Origin: Chloroflexota bacterium
Lineage (GTDB): Bacteria > Chloroflexota > Anaerolineae > Anaerolineales > Villigracilaceae
Assembly (NCBI GenBank): GCA_016213105.1
Contig: JACRBN010000007.1
Coordinates: 62,001 to 126,000, forward strand
Length of the DNA stretch: 64,000 nt
Direction of reading: 5' to 3'
The notes under the pieces are model-generated. The model did no database searches. It was not told the origin of the DNA and saw nothing but the letters and a program-made list of their open reading frames with translations. Every line of letters begins with the position of its first letter. Position 1 is the stretch's first letter. Positions 8,444 to 17,691 of the stretch are shown piece after piece. The position numbers were made by a program, and so were the translations under genes.

Positions 8444-10069
8444 ATGAAACGGAATAACAGCAACCAGGGGGCAACGCTCGGCGTCCGCCTCATGGTATTA
8501 ATTTTTGTATTGGCGCTGGTTCTCCAGGCGCAGCCGGCGCAGGCCTGGTTCACAGACACACCATACCCGCTTACGGCTGAACTGCAATCCACCACAGCGG
8601 CCTATCCGTTTAGCTACAATACGACCGTCGCCCAAATGCTTGGCGAGGTGCAGCAAACCGACGTGTACAACTATGCGGCGTCCCTGACCGGCGTCACCCC
8701 CATCACGGTTGGGGGGGCGGCGTTTACGCTGACCACGCGCAACATGAACTACAGCACGCACATTTCCAAGGCCACCCAATACGTCTACGAATTCATGCAG
8801 GCGCGCGGATTGGCCGTCCACTACGAGACGTGGTACGACAGCGGGGAGGATATATCCAGCCGCAACGTGATCGGAGAGATCACCGGCGGGGTCCGTCCGA
8901 CCGAGATCATCCTGATCACCGCGCACCTGGACGACATGCCGAATGGCAGCGTCGCGCCCGGGGCTGACGACAACGCCAGCGGGTCGGCGGCAGTGATGAT
9001 GGCGGCCGCACGGATGGCGGGCCACCACTTCGAGCGCACCGTGCGTTTCGTCTTCTTCACCGGCGAGGAACAGGGCTTCCTGGGCAGCGATGCCTACGCG
9101 GCCGCGGCCAAGACCCGCGGGGACAACATCCTGGCCGTCTTCAACATGGACATGATCGGCTGGGACGACAACAATGACGGGGTGCTGGCCCTGGAAACCC
9201 GTTATACGACCAGTCCGGGCTACGCCAATGATCTTGCCATCGCCAACCTGTTCATTCAGGTGGTCGGCGTCTATGGCGGCCTGAGCGGATTACATCCCTT
9301 CGTCGATCCCATCTATGATGAGGGGGTGGACAGTATCTCGTTCTGGAACCGCGGCTACTCGTCCGTCACAGCCATCGAGGATTGGGAGGAGGGCAATCCC
9401 TACTATCACACCAAAAACGATACCCTGGCCACCCTGAACCTGGCCTACTTCACAAGTTTCATCAAAGCCTCGCTGGGCACGGTGGCGCACATGGCCCTGC
9501 CGCTGGCAGACACAACCTTCGCCGATGTGCCCACCACCCACTGGGCCTGGACGTTCATCGAGAGTCTCTACCAGGCCGGCGTCACCGGCGGGTGCGCGGC
9601 CAATCCCCTGCTGTATTGCCCCGCCAAGAACGTGACCCGCGCGGAGATGGCGGTCTTCATCCTGCGCGCCGAACATGGGGATACCTACTCTCCGCCCGAG
9701 GCCAGCGGCAACGTGTTCAATGACGTGCCTCTCGGGTATTGGGCCGCTGGCTGGATCGAACAACTGACCAATGAAGGCATCACGGGCGGCTGCGGCAATG
9801 GAAATTATTGTCCGGCCAAGTACGTGACGCGCGCGGAAATGGCGGTTTTCCTCCTGCGCGGAAAACACGGAAATACATATACACCGCCCGCCGCCAGCGG
9901 CAGCGTGTTCGACGACATCTCCGCGGACTTTTGGGCCGCATCCTGGATCGAACAGCTCTACGCCGAGGGCATCACCGGCGGCTGCGAAGGTGGGAATTAC
10001 TGCCCTGGCATTTACGCCAACCGCGCACAGATGGCTGTCTTCCTGGTCCGCACCTTTAGCCTGCCATAG
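8444..10069 (+). CDS. Secreted M28 aminopeptidase with three SLH domains
   Basis: A 541-residue secreted metallopeptidase. Residues 1-34 are a signal peptide ending in a QAQPAQA-type cleavage site. The M28 zinc ligands are all present in order: His161 (TAHLDD), Asp175 (GADDNASG), Glu208/Glu209 (FTGEEQGF), Asp236 (NMDMIGWDD) and His322 (YYHTKND). A complete di-zinc site, hence an active exopeptidase, is expected. Residues ~359-541 are three SLH repeats, each with the paired-Cys signature GGCxxxxxYCP, for attachment to the wall. The start is at 8444, where AAAGGAGG precedes the ATG; a longer open frame upstream lacks a ribosome-binding site and would hide the signal peptide. The gene is monocistronic, closed by a terminator at 10097. 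It probably supplies amino acids from peptides outside the cell. Confidence 0.92.
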   Translation: MKRNNSNQGATLGVRLMVLIFVLALVLQAQPAQAWFTDTPYPLTAELQSTTAAYPFSYNTTVAQMLGEVQQTDVYNYAASLTGVTPITVGGAAFTLTTRNMNYSTHISKATQYVYEFMQARGLAVHYETWYDSGEDISSRNVIGEITGGVRPTEIILITAHLDDMPNGSVAPGADDNASGSAAVMMAAARMAGHHFERTVRFVFFTGEEQGFLGSDAYAAAAKTRGDNILAVFNMDMIGWDDNNDGVLALETRYTTSPGYANDLAIANLFIQVVGVYGGLSGLHPFVDPIYDEGVDSISFWNRGYSSVTAIEDWEEGNPYYHTKNDTLATLNLAYFTSFIKASLGTVAHMALPLADTTFADVPTTHWAWTFIESLYQAGVTGGCAANPLLYCPAKNVTRAEMAVFILRAEHGDTYSPPEASGNVFNDVPLGYWAAGWIEQLTNEGITGGCGNGNYCPAKYVTRAEMAVFLLRGKHGNTYTPPAASGSVFDDISADFWAASWIEQLYAEGITGGCEGGNYCPGIYANRAQMAVFLVRTFSLP

Positions 10070-10096
10070 CGCCCAAACTTGAATTCTGAAATACGA

Positions 10097-10132
10097 GAAC
10101 TGGACAGGCGGCGGGCTGTCCAGTTCTTTTTT
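10097..10132 (+). terminator. Rho-independent terminator
   Basis: GAACTGGACAG (10097-10107) pairs with CTGTCCAGTTC (10116-10126), followed by six T. It closes the M28-SLH gene. Confidence 0.9.
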
Positions 10133-10221
10133 ACGGAGACAGACTCATCCATGCCGATTAATCTTCGAACGTAGCACTTTTTTTTCACGTCACAAATAAA
10201 TGAAATCATGACCAAAACCAA

Positions 10222-10249
10222 TTGAAAATGTTTGGAAAAAGTTTATACT
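10222..10249 (+). promoter_or_regulatory. Sigma-70-like promoter
   Basis: TTGAAA (10222-10227), a 16-base spacer, and TATACT (10244-10249). It lies about 130 bases before the start of the seven-repeat SLH gene and implies an untranslated leader of that length. Confidence 0.7.
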
Positions 10250-10386
10250 GAAAGAGCGCCGTTGCGATGTTTTTCACGGGGGATTCCAAACATCGAAGAC
10301 GGGCTGGATTCAGAACGTAATCAATCTCATTTCCCGTTCAATTCCCTTTCGTCGTGGACAGGCAAATATGCAGACAGGAGAATGGC

Positions 10387-13341
10387 ATGAAATCCGCAGC
10401 ATTTATGAAATTGTCGATTTCCTTGTTATGCGCCAGCTTCTTATTGGCGTCGACCATTCATATCGTTTCCGCGCGCCAAGCCGAAGAGGGTCTTGCTCCA
10501 CCGTCTGCCCCGTCACAAGAGGTCGCCAACTGCCCGGGCGGCATCGGATTTGGCGAAACCATCCAGTGCTCGATCCTTGCGGCGGGGGAAGTGGACACTT
10601 ACACCTTTTCAGCCAGCGCAGGCGACAAGGTGCTGGTCAGGATGAGTAAGAGCGCAGGCAATCTCTGGCCGGGCGTTCAAATCTATGCACCAGGCGGACT
10701 CAAAGTCTGCGAGCATGGCGGATCGATCACTGCCGAGATTGCCACCTGCTCCCTGGCGAGCAACGGCACCTATTCCATCCGCGCCTTTGATGACTGGAAT
10801 GGGACCTATACCGGCGAATACTATCTATACCTGCAACGACTGAACAACCCGGGCGCGACCACCCCCATCGACTTTGGACAAACTCTGGCAGGCTCGATCC
10901 TCACCCCAGCCGAGGCAGATACCTTTACATTCGACGCCAATGCAGGCGACAAGGTGCTGGTTAGGATGAGCAAGAGCGCAGGCAATCTCTGGCCGGGGCT
11001 CCGCATCTACGACCCAGGCGGGCTTAAAATTTGTGAAAACGGCAGCTCGATCACCGCCGAGATCGCCACCTGCACCCTGACGAGTAACGGCACCTACTCC
11101 ATCCTGGCCTTCGATGACTGGGACGGAACCTATACCGGCGAATACTATCTGTACCTGCAACGATTGAACAACCCCGGCGCGTCCACCCCTATCGGCTTTG
11201 GTGGGACCCCGGCGGGCTCGATCCTCACCCCGTCGGAGGCAGATACCTTTACCTTCTCTGCCAATATAGGCGACAAGGTGCTGGTCAGGATGACGAAGAG
11301 CGCGGGCAATCTCTGGCCGGGGCTCCGCATCTATGACCCGGGCGGGCTCAAAATTTGTGAAAACGGCAGTTCCATCACCGCCGAGATCGCCACCTGCACA
11401 CTGACCAGTAACGGTACCTATACCATTCTTGCGTTCGATGACTGGGACGGAACCTACACCGGCGAATACTATTTATACCTGCAAAGATTGAATAATCCGG
11501 GCGCGCCCACCACCATCGCCTTTGGTCAAACCCTGGCAGGCTCGATCCTCACCCCGTCCCAGGCAGATTCCTTCACCTTCGCCGCCAATACAGGCGACAA
11601 GGTGCTGGTCAGGATGACGAAGAGTGCGGGCAATCTCTGGCCGGGCCTCCGCATCTACGATCCAAACGGGCTCAAAGTCTGCGAAAATGGCAGCTCGATC
11701 ACCGCCGAGATCGGCACCTGTACCCTGACGGGTATCGGCACCTACACCATTCTGGCCTTCGATGACTGGGACGGAAGCTATACCGGCGAATATCACCTAT
11801 ATCTGCAACGATTGAACAACCCGGGCGCGGCCACCGCCATCGCCTTCGGGCAAACCCTGGGAGGGACGATCCTCACCCAGGCCGAGGCGGATACCTTCAC
11901 CTTCTCCGCCAATCTAGGCGACAAGGTACTGGTCAGGATGAGCAGGAATGCGGGCAACCTCTGGCCCGGGCTGCGCGTGTACGACCCCACGGGGCTGAAG
12001 GTATGCGAAAATGGCAGTTCAGTCACCGCCGAGATCGCCACCTGCACTCTCACAAACACCGGCACCTACACCATCCTGGCCTTCGATGACTGGGACGGAA
12101 GCTATACCGGTGAATATCACCTATACCTGCAACGGCTGAACAATCCGGGCGCACACACCCTCATCGCCTTCGGCGGGACACTGGCTGGTACGATCCTTAC
12201 GTCGGCAGAGGCGGATACTTTCACATTTTCTGCCATTACAGGCGACAAGGTGTTGCTCAGGATGGGCAGGAGTGCGGGCAACCTCTGGCCCGGGTTGCGC
12301 GTGTACGACCCCAACGGACTCAAGGTATGCGAAAACGGCAGTTCGGTCGCCGCCGAGATCGCCACCTGTACCCTCTCGAACGATGGCACATATACCATCC
12401 TGGCATTCGATGACTGGGATGGAACCTACACCGGCGACTACTATCTTTACCTGCAACGGCTGAACAACCCGGGCAATCCCATTCCCATCCTCTTTGGTCA
12501 AACCCTGGCAGGCTCGATCCTCACACCTGCCCAGGCGAATACCTACCTGTATACGACCACAGGCAGCGCCGAGGTGCCGTTCCGCATGAGCAAGATCGCG
12601 GGCAATCTATGGCCGGGCATCCGCGTTTATAACCCGAATGGAACCCTGATCTGCGAGGATGAGGCGTCAAGCACGGCCGAGATTCCCAACTGCGCCCTGC
12701 CCGAGAGTGGAGGGTACACCATCCTGGTCTTCGACAGCTTCTACGGCACGTATACGGGAGACTACAATTTCACGGTTGGCGCGCCCATCTTTTCAGACGT
12801 GCCCTCAAGCCACTGGGCCTGGCAACATATCGAGCGGCTGTACAAGGCCGGCGTCACAGGCGGATGCTCCACCAACCCATTGAATTACTGCCCCAACACT
12901 TTCGTCAATCGCGCCCAAATGGCCATCTTCATCCTGCGCGCCAAATACGGCAACATCTACACACCTCCCACTGCAAGTGGAACGATGTTCAACGATGTTC
13001 CCGCCAGCCACTGGGCGGGAGCCTGGATCGAACAACTAGCCAATGAAGGCATCACGGGCGGCTGCGGCAACGGGAACTACTGCCCCAACGCTATCGTCAA
13101 CCGTGCCCAGATGGCAATTTTTCTCCTGCGCGGAAAGTATGGCAACACCTACTCTCCGCCCGCCGCCAGCGGGGCCATGTTTGGCGACGTCCCCGCCGGC
13201 CATTGGGCTGCCGCCTGGATCGAACAGCTTGCCAATGAAGGGATCACAGGCGGCTGTGGGGGCGGCAACTACTGCCCCAATAACCCTGTCAACCGCGCTC
13301 AAATGGCGATCTTCCTGGTAACGGCTTTTAACCTGCCGTAG
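10387..13341 (+). CDS. Seven-repeat beta-sandwich surface protein with three SLH domains
   Basis: A 984-residue exported protein: signal peptide (1-~30), seven tandem repeats of ~108 residues (~45-795), then three SLH repeats (~799-984). Each repeat carries FGQTLAGSIL, EADTFTFSA, GDKVLVRMSKSAGNLWPG, YDPGGLKVCE, TAEIATC and GTYTILAFDDWDGTYTGEY, the general pattern of PPC-like (pre-peptidase C-terminal) beta-sandwiches, with a cysteine pair (VCE...ATC) in each. Repeat 7 is the most diverged. There is no catalytic domain, so a structural or binding role at the cell surface is likely. The start at 10387 has CAGGAG before the ATG; an in-frame ATG 33 bases upstream lacks it. The near-identical repeats also make assembly or recombination errors plausible. 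A terminator follows at 13361. Confidence 0.85.
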   Translation: MKSAAFMKLSISLLCASFLLASTIHIVSARQAEEGLAPPSAPSQEVANCPGGIGFGETIQCSILAAGEVDTYTFSASAGDKVLVRMSKSAGNLWPGVQIYAPGGLKVCEHGGSITAEIATCSLASNGTYSIRAFDDWNGTYTGEYYLYLQRLNNPGATTPIDFGQTLAGSILTPAEADTFTFDANAGDKVLVRMSKSAGNLWPGLRIYDPGGLKICENGSSITAEIATCTLTSNGTYSILAFDDWDGTYTGEYYLYLQRLNNPGASTPIGFGGTPAGSILTPSEADTFTFSANIGDKVLVRMTKSAGNLWPGLRIYDPGGLKICENGSSITAEIATCTLTSNGTYTILAFDDWDGTYTGEYYLYLQRLNNPGAPTTIAFGQTLAGSILTPSQADSFTFAANTGDKVLVRMTKSAGNLWPGLRIYDPNGLKVCENGSSITAEIGTCTLTGIGTYTILAFDDWDGSYTGEYHLYLQRLNNPGAATAIAFGQTLGGTILTQAEADTFTFSANLGDKVLVRMSRNAGNLWPGLRVYDPTGLKVCENGSSVTAEIATCTLTNTGTYTILAFDDWDGSYTGEYHLYLQRLNNPGAHTLIAFGGTLAGTILTSAEADTFTFSAITGDKVLLRMGRSAGNLWPGLRVYDPNGLKVCENGSSVAAEIATCTLSNDGTYTILAFDDWDGTYTGDYYLYLQRLNNPGNPIPILFGQTLAGSILTPAQANTYLYTTTGSAEVPFRMSKIAGNLWPGIRVYNPNGTLICEDEASSTAEIPNCALPESGGYTILVFDSFYGTYTGDYNFTVGAPIFSDVPSSHWAWQHIERLYKAGVTGGCSTNPLNYCPNTFVNRAQMAIFILRAKYGNIYTPPTASGTMFNDVPASHWAGAWIEQLANEGITGGCGNGNYCPNAIVNRAQMAIFLLRGKYGNTYSPPAASGAMFGDVPAGHWAAAWIEQLANEGITGGCGGGNYCPNNPVNRAQMAIFLVTAFNLP

Positions 13342-13360
13342 ACTGGGCGAACTTAAACAA

Positions 13361-13391
13361 AACAGGACCTGCCGCGGCAGGTCCTGTTTTT
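13361..13391. terminator. Bidirectional terminator
   Basis: A perfect 28-base palindrome (AACAGGACCTGCCG and its complement, 13361-13388) with T-runs on both sides. It separates the plus-strand SLH gene from the converging liv operon. Confidence 0.93.
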
Positions 13392-13424
13392 GGGATGCAA
13401 AAAACACAGCCAAAAGAACGCCCT

Positions 13425-14141
13425 CTATCCCGCCCCGAGATAAGCCTTCTGGACCATTTCATTTTCCTTAAGATTGCGGGCCGTGTCGCTCAGGACGATC
13501 TGTCCGCTTTGGAGCACGTATCCACGGGAGGCGATGGACAGGGCCATCAGGGCGTTCTGCTCGACCAGCAGGATGGTGGTCCCGCGCTGGTTGATGGACT
13601 GGATGATGCCGAAGATGCTCTGCACCAGGATGGGAGCCAGGCCCATCGAGGGTTCGTCCAGCAGCAGCAGGCGCGGATGCGCCATGATCGCGCGGCCGAT
13701 GGCCAGCATCTGCTGTTCGCCGCCAGAAAGCGTCCCAGCCACCTGGCTGTAACGTTCTTTCAGGCGCGGGAAGAGGGAGAAAATCTCCTCCAGATCCTTG
13801 TCGGCCTCCTGGCGGTTGGTGGGACGGGAATACGCCCCCAGGTCCAGGTTCTCGGCCACGGTCAGGCGCGCAAAGATGCCGCGGCCCTCGGGCACCATCG
13901 AGACACCCTTTGTGACGATCTCGTGGGGCTTCACCGGGGTCAGGTCCTCACCCTCCAGGGTGATCGTCCCCTGGCGGGGCTTGGTCAGGCCGCAGATGGA
14001 GCTGAGCGTGGTGGTCTTGCCCGCGCCATTCGCACCGATCAAGGTCACGATCTCGCCCTTGTCGACCGTGAGGGAAATCCCCTTGAGGGCGTGAATATTC
14101 CCGTAATAGGTATGGATGTTCGAAACTTCAAGCATTGCCAT
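13425..14141 (-). CDS. livF: Branched-chain amino acid type ABC transporter, ATPase LivF
   Basis: A 238-residue ABC ATPase of the LivF family, the shorter of the two nucleotide-binding subunits of HAAT-type importers. Walker A is GANGAGKTT, the signature LSGGEQQMLAIGRA, Walker B LLLLDEPSMGLAP, and the switch His position is filled by the family's VEQN. The start is the ATG at 14141 (MAMLEV), with AGGAA upstream; a long upstream extension of the frame is spurious. It is the last gene of livJ-H-M-G-F, 22 bases after livG. The substrate is probably branched-chain or other hydrophobic amino acids, but HAAT systems also carry amides or urea, so the substrate is inferred. Confidence 0.93.
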   Translation of the reverse strand: MAMLEVSNIHTYYGNIHALKGISLTVDKGEIVTLIGANGAGKTTTLSSICGLTKPRQGTITLEGEDLTPVKPHEIVTKGVSMVPEGRGIFARLTVAENLDLGAYSRPTNRQEADKDLEEIFSLFPRLKERYSQVAGTLSGGEQQMLAIGRAIMAHPRLLLLDEPSMGLAPILVQSIFGIIQSINQRGTTILLVEQNALMALSIASRGYVLQSGQIVLSDTARNLKENEMVQKAYLGAG

Positions 14142-14163
14142 TGTGATTCCTCGCTTCCCAGTC

Positions 14164-14937
14164 TCACTCGGCCATGGGTTTCCCGAGATAGGCCTCGATG
14201 ACCCTCGGGTTGTTCTGGATTTCAGAGGGGCTGCCCTCGGCGATCTTTTCACCATAGTCCAGCACGGCAATTCGGTCGCTGACGCCCATGACCATGCGCA
14301 TGTCATGCTCGATCAGCAGGATCGTGATGCCCAGTTCGTCACGCAGGCGGTGGACAAACCCCACCATTTCAGCCGTCTCATTGGGATTCATGCCGGCCGT
14401 CGGCTCGTCGAGCAGCAGCAGTTTGGGCTTGCTCGCCAGCGCGCGCGCGATTTCAAGGCGGCGCTGCGCTCCATACGGCAGGTTGCGCGCGGCCTGGTCG
14501 CCCAGGCCCGCCAGCCCGACAAAGTTCAAAAGGCGGCGCGCTTCCTCGACGGCCTGCTTCTCCTCCCTGACCATGCGCGGGGTGCGCAGGATCGCCTCGG
14601 CCCAATTGGCGTTCAATCGGGAATGCTCGCCCACCATGATGTTTTCGATGGCGCTCATGGTGGAGAAGAGCCGAATGTTTTGGTACGTGCGGGCGATGCC
14701 GCAATAGGTGATCTGGTCGGGCTGCAGCCCAACCAGGGATTCGCCATAGAACAGCACATCGCCCTTCTCGGGGGTATAAAAACCGGTAATGCAGTTGTAG
14801 AAAGTGGTCTTGCCGGCGCCGTTTGGACCGATGACGCTGAAGATCGAACTTTCAGGAACGAGCAGGTCGACATGATTGACCGCCAGCAGGCCGCCAAACT
14901 GCTTGGTCACTCCACGGGCTTCCAGGGCTGCCTTCAT
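14164..14937 (-). CDS. livG: Branched-chain amino acid type ABC transporter, ATPase LivG
   Basis: A 257-residue ABC ATPase of the LivG family. Walker A is GPNGAGKTT, the signature region NLPYGAQRRLEIARA (the LivG variant of LSGGQ), Walker B LLLLDEPTAGMNP, and the switch histidine lies in LIEHDM. The C-terminal IQNNPRVIEAYLG is typical. Its ATG overlaps the livM stop by four bases (ATGA), which indicates translational coupling. It pairs with LivF to drive the LivH/LivM pore. Confidence 0.95.
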   Translation of the reverse strand: MKAALEARGVTKQFGGLLAVNHVDLLVPESSIFSVIGPNGAGKTTFYNCITGFYTPEKGDVLFYGESLVGLQPDQITYCGIARTYQNIRLFSTMSAIENIMVGEHSRLNANWAEAILRTPRMVREEKQAVEEARRLLNFVGLAGLGDQAARNLPYGAQRRLEIARALASKPKLLLLDEPTAGMNPNETAEMVGFVHRLRDELGITILLIEHDMRMVMGVSDRIAVLDYGEKIAEGSPSEIQNNPRVIEAYLGKPMAE

Positions 14938-16502
14938 TTTTGGCTCCCTTCTTTTCCAGGCTCGGAAGTCGAGCCGCCCCCCTGGATTTCGAACTTGCCG
15001 CGGGAGGCGGGCAGGATTCCCGCCGGGCGGACGAGCATCATGACCACCAGCAGGGTCGCGAAGGCCAGCACACGGTAATTTTCGAGTTCACGCAGAATCT
15101 CCGGCAGGCCTTTCAATACGAAGGCGCCCGCAATCACGCCGGGGACGCTGCCCATGCCGCCCACGATCACCGCCGACAGCACGTTGATGGACACCATCAA
15201 GTTGTGATCCTCCGGACCCGTAAACTGGTTGCGGGCCGCAAAAAGCACCCCGCCCAGGCCCGCAAAAGCCGCGCCAATCGCAAAGGCCAGCACCTTGTGC
15301 TTGAGCACGTTGATGCCCATCGCGCGGGAAACCGTCTCATCTTCGCGCATGGATTCCCAGGCGCGCCCAATCCTCGAATTTTGTAATCGGCGGGTGACAA
15401 AAATAGCCAGCAGCACCGACAGAAAGATCAAGTACAGGTAGCCAACGTCATCGAAGACCCAGCCAAATAACTCCGGCCCGCCAACGTTGTTGACACCTTT
15501 CGGGCCGCCTGTAAGGAAGGTCAACGCATCGCTCTTGCTCAGGATGCGGATGATCTCGCCAAAGCCGAGCGTCACAATGGCCAGGTAATCGCCGCGCATG
15601 CGCAGCACCGGCACGACCAGCAGGATCCCGACCAGCGTCGCGGCGAGAATGCCCAAAGGCAGGACCAGCCAAAAGTTCCAGACCAGCCCGTGGGGGGCGG
15701 GAGCGGTCAACAGGGCCACGGTATAGGCTCCGATGGCGAAAAAGGCCACGTAGCCCAGATTCAGGAGTCCCGCCAGGCCGACCACGATATTCAGGCCCAG
15801 CCCGAGCAGCACGTAGATTCCCACCGTGCCGAGGGTGTAATTCCAATACTGGCCAACACGAAGCGGCAGCAGGATCATAAGCAGCAGGATCAAGCCGCAT
15901 ACCGTGTAATTGAAAGCCGGGCTGGCGCGGAATTTCGCGATCACGGGGACATCATTCACGCGCCCCCACAGCGAGCGCCAGGCCCCGGCCAGTCTTCCAA
16001 AGAGGTTGCTGACCGTGATCCCATAGCTGACGGCGCCGCCCAGGAATCCCATGAACGTGAGGAAGCCCAACTGCGACAGGGCGCCCACGGCAGGCGTCTG
16101 GTTGAAAATGAAAAGTTGCACCGAGGCAGGCAGCAACTGGGACAAATACGTGTTCATCTTGATGCCGGACGCGTTCAGCGTCCCGGTGATATAGGCGACC
16201 AGCGCCACGATCAAGCCATGCACCAGTCCGCTCAGGGTGGCAGCCACGAGCGCCGAACCCAGGCCCTTCCTTGAAACACTTACCTGCCGCGCCCCGGCCC
16301 AAAATCCGAGGCCGCCCATGAACAAGGCAAAACTAAACGTAAGCGCATCCACTCCCAGAACAAGCGAATCTGGTTCGAGCTTCAACAGGTTCTGGATGAT
16401 CTGGCTGACGGTGATCGTAAAACCGATCAGGTACAGGAACAGGGTGACAATCCCAAACGTGATCCCGGCGCGCAGCGACGATTTTATCTGTGTTTTCATC
16501 AC
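14934..16502 (-). CDS. livM: Branched-chain amino acid type ABC permease LivM with N-terminal extension
   Basis: A 522-residue permease. Residues ~200-500 are a normal LivM core: GLGLNIVVGLAGLLNLGYVAFFAIGAY, then MRGDYLAIVTLGFGEIIR, then FLTGGPKGVNN, and GRAWESMREDE..ARAMGIN, which contacts the ATPase. The first ~200 residues are an extra hydrophobic region with about four predicted membrane segments, not found in classical LivM proteins of ~330-430 residues. It overlaps livH by four bases and livG by four bases, so the operon is tightly coupled. The C-terminus (FEIQGGGSTSEPGKEGSQK) is hydrophilic and cytoplasmic. The role of the extension is unknown. Confidence 0.93.
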   Translation of the reverse strand: MMKTQIKSSLRAGITFGIVTLFLYLIGFTITVSQIIQNLLKLEPDSLVLGVDALTFSFALFMGGLGFWAGARQVSVSRKGLGSALVAATLSGLVHGLIVALVAYITGTLNASGIKMNTYLSQLLPASVQLFIFNQTPAVGALSQLGFLTFMGFLGGAVSYGITVSNLFGRLAGAWRSLWGRVNDVPVIAKFRASPAFNYTVCGLILLLMILLPLRVGQYWNYTLGTVGIYVLLGLGLNIVVGLAGLLNLGYVAFFAIGAYTVALLTAPAPHGLVWNFWLVLPLGILAATLVGILLVVPVLRMRGDYLAIVTLGFGEIIRILSKSDALTFLTGGPKGVNNVGGPELFGWVFDDVGYLYLIFLSVLLAIFVTRRLQNSRIGRAWESMREDETVSRAMGINVLKHKVLAFAIGAAFAGLGGVLFAARNQFTGPEDHNLMVSINVLSAVIVGGMGSVPGVIAGAFVLKGLPEILRELENYRVLAFATLLVVMMLVRPAGILPASRGKFEIQGGGSTSEPGKEGSQK

Positions 16503-17602
16503 ACCTTCTCCTCGCTCAACACTTCACCCAGGATGCCGGTCGGGCGGAAGATCAAAACCAGGATGAGAATGCCAAACGCCAGCACATCCTTCAACTGGAA
16601 ATCGATGCCCAGGATGGCCGGGCCCAGCGCTTCCACGGCGCCCAGGAAGAGGCCGCCCAGCATGGCGCCGGGCAAATTGCCAATTCCACCCAGGACTGCC
16701 GCCGTGAAGGCCTTGATGCCCGGAATGAATCCCAGAAAATAGTACACCAGCCCCAGGTGAATTCCCCACATGACGCCCGCCGCCCCGGCCAGCGCGCCGC
16801 TCAGGATGAATGTCTGGCTGATGATGCCATCCACATTGATGCCCATCAGGGCGGCCACGTTCTTGTTCTCGGCCACCGCGCGCATGGCGCGTCCCATGCG
16901 GGTGCGCTGCACCAGGAGATACAACGCCACCAGGATGATGATCGAAAGAACGAAGGTCAGAACGCTGGTATACGTCAGGATCACGGTGCCGCCACCCACG
17001 GGAAGATCCCAGCCTTCGCCGCGGGTCAGGACCGTGGGATTGGTGAAGTCGCGGCGCTGGGCGCCGAACATCAACATGGCCGCATTCTCAAGGAAGATCG
17101 ATGCGCCAATGGCTGAAATCAACGGGACCAGGCGCGGCGCGTTCCGCAGGGGACGATAGGCGATCCGCTCCAAAAAATAACCGCTCAGCGCGGCGATGGA
17201 AATTCCGACCACAAAGGCCAGGATGACCGAGATCACCGGATGAGCGTTCAAAAAGTTCAAGCCCGGGTCCGCGGAAGTGGGCGCGGGAATGTTCTTCAGG
17301 CCCTCGAAAACAAAATAGCCGCCAAAGGCGCCGATCATCATGATGTCGCCGTGCGCGAAATTGATCATGTGAAGGATGCCGTACACCAGGGTGTAACCGA
17401 TGGCGACCAACGCATAAACACTGCCAAGAATAATGCCCGCAATCGCAAACCGCAGCCAGGTATCCGCTCCGTACACGGGATTGGCGATCAGGATTTGATA
17501 AAGCCGCCAGGCCAGGTATCCCCCAAACAACACACCCAGAACAATCTGTACGATTTTATAGGTGCTGATGTTCTTCTTGTGAACTTTGCTCTCTGTTGCC
17601 AT
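16499..17602 (-). CDS. livH: Branched-chain amino acid type ABC permease LivH
   Basis: A 367-residue permease of the LivH family. Diagnostic segments are GIILGSVYALVAIGYTLVYGILHMINFAHGDIMMIGAF, the helix pair around AYRPLRNAPRLVPLISAIGASIFLEN, and GRAMRAVAENKNVAALMGIN, the cytoplasmic coupling loop. About nine hydrophobic segments are present, and an N-terminal extra helix (~20-40) makes it somewhat longer than the E. coli protein. It overlaps livM by four bases and follows livJ after a 90-base gap that contains a palindrome. Confidence 0.93.
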   Translation of the reverse strand: MATESKVHKKNISTYKIVQIVLGVLFGGYLAWRLYQILIANPVYGADTWLRFAIAGIILGSVYALVAIGYTLVYGILHMINFAHGDIMMIGAFGGYFVFEGLKNIPAPTSADPGLNFLNAHPVISVILAFVVGISIAALSGYFLERIAYRPLRNAPRLVPLISAIGASIFLENAAMLMFGAQRRDFTNPTVLTRGEGWDLPVGGGTVILTYTSVLTFVLSIIILVALYLLVQRTRMGRAMRAVAENKNVAALMGINVDGIISQTFILSGALAGAAGVMWGIHLGLVYYFLGFIPGIKAFTAAVLGGIGNLPGAMLGGLFLGAVEALGPAILGIDFQLKDVLAFGILILVLIFRPTGILGEVLSEEKV

Positions 17603-17623
17603 CGAACCTCCGAGGCATCAACT

Positions 17624-17658
17624 TTGTAGCGGGGCAAGGAAACCCCGCCCCGCTACAA
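17624..17658. repeat. Palindromic element between livJ and livH
   Basis: TTGTAGCGGGGC (17624-17635) pairs perfectly with GCCCCGCTACAA (17647-17658) around an 11-base loop. It shares the outer TGTAG/CTACA ends with the element at 6035. Being transcribed within the operon, it could also act as an attenuating or stabilising hairpin that lets livJ be expressed above the permease genes. Confidence 0.75.
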
Positions 17659-17691
17659 GTCATTTCGTCAAGCGAGACTGGAACAGAAAAA

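Noticed and set aside
10520-12780. Regular repeats that could suggest a CRISPR-like array
   Set aside because: The ~324-base period is an intact reading frame of protein repeats with no short repeat/spacer pattern.
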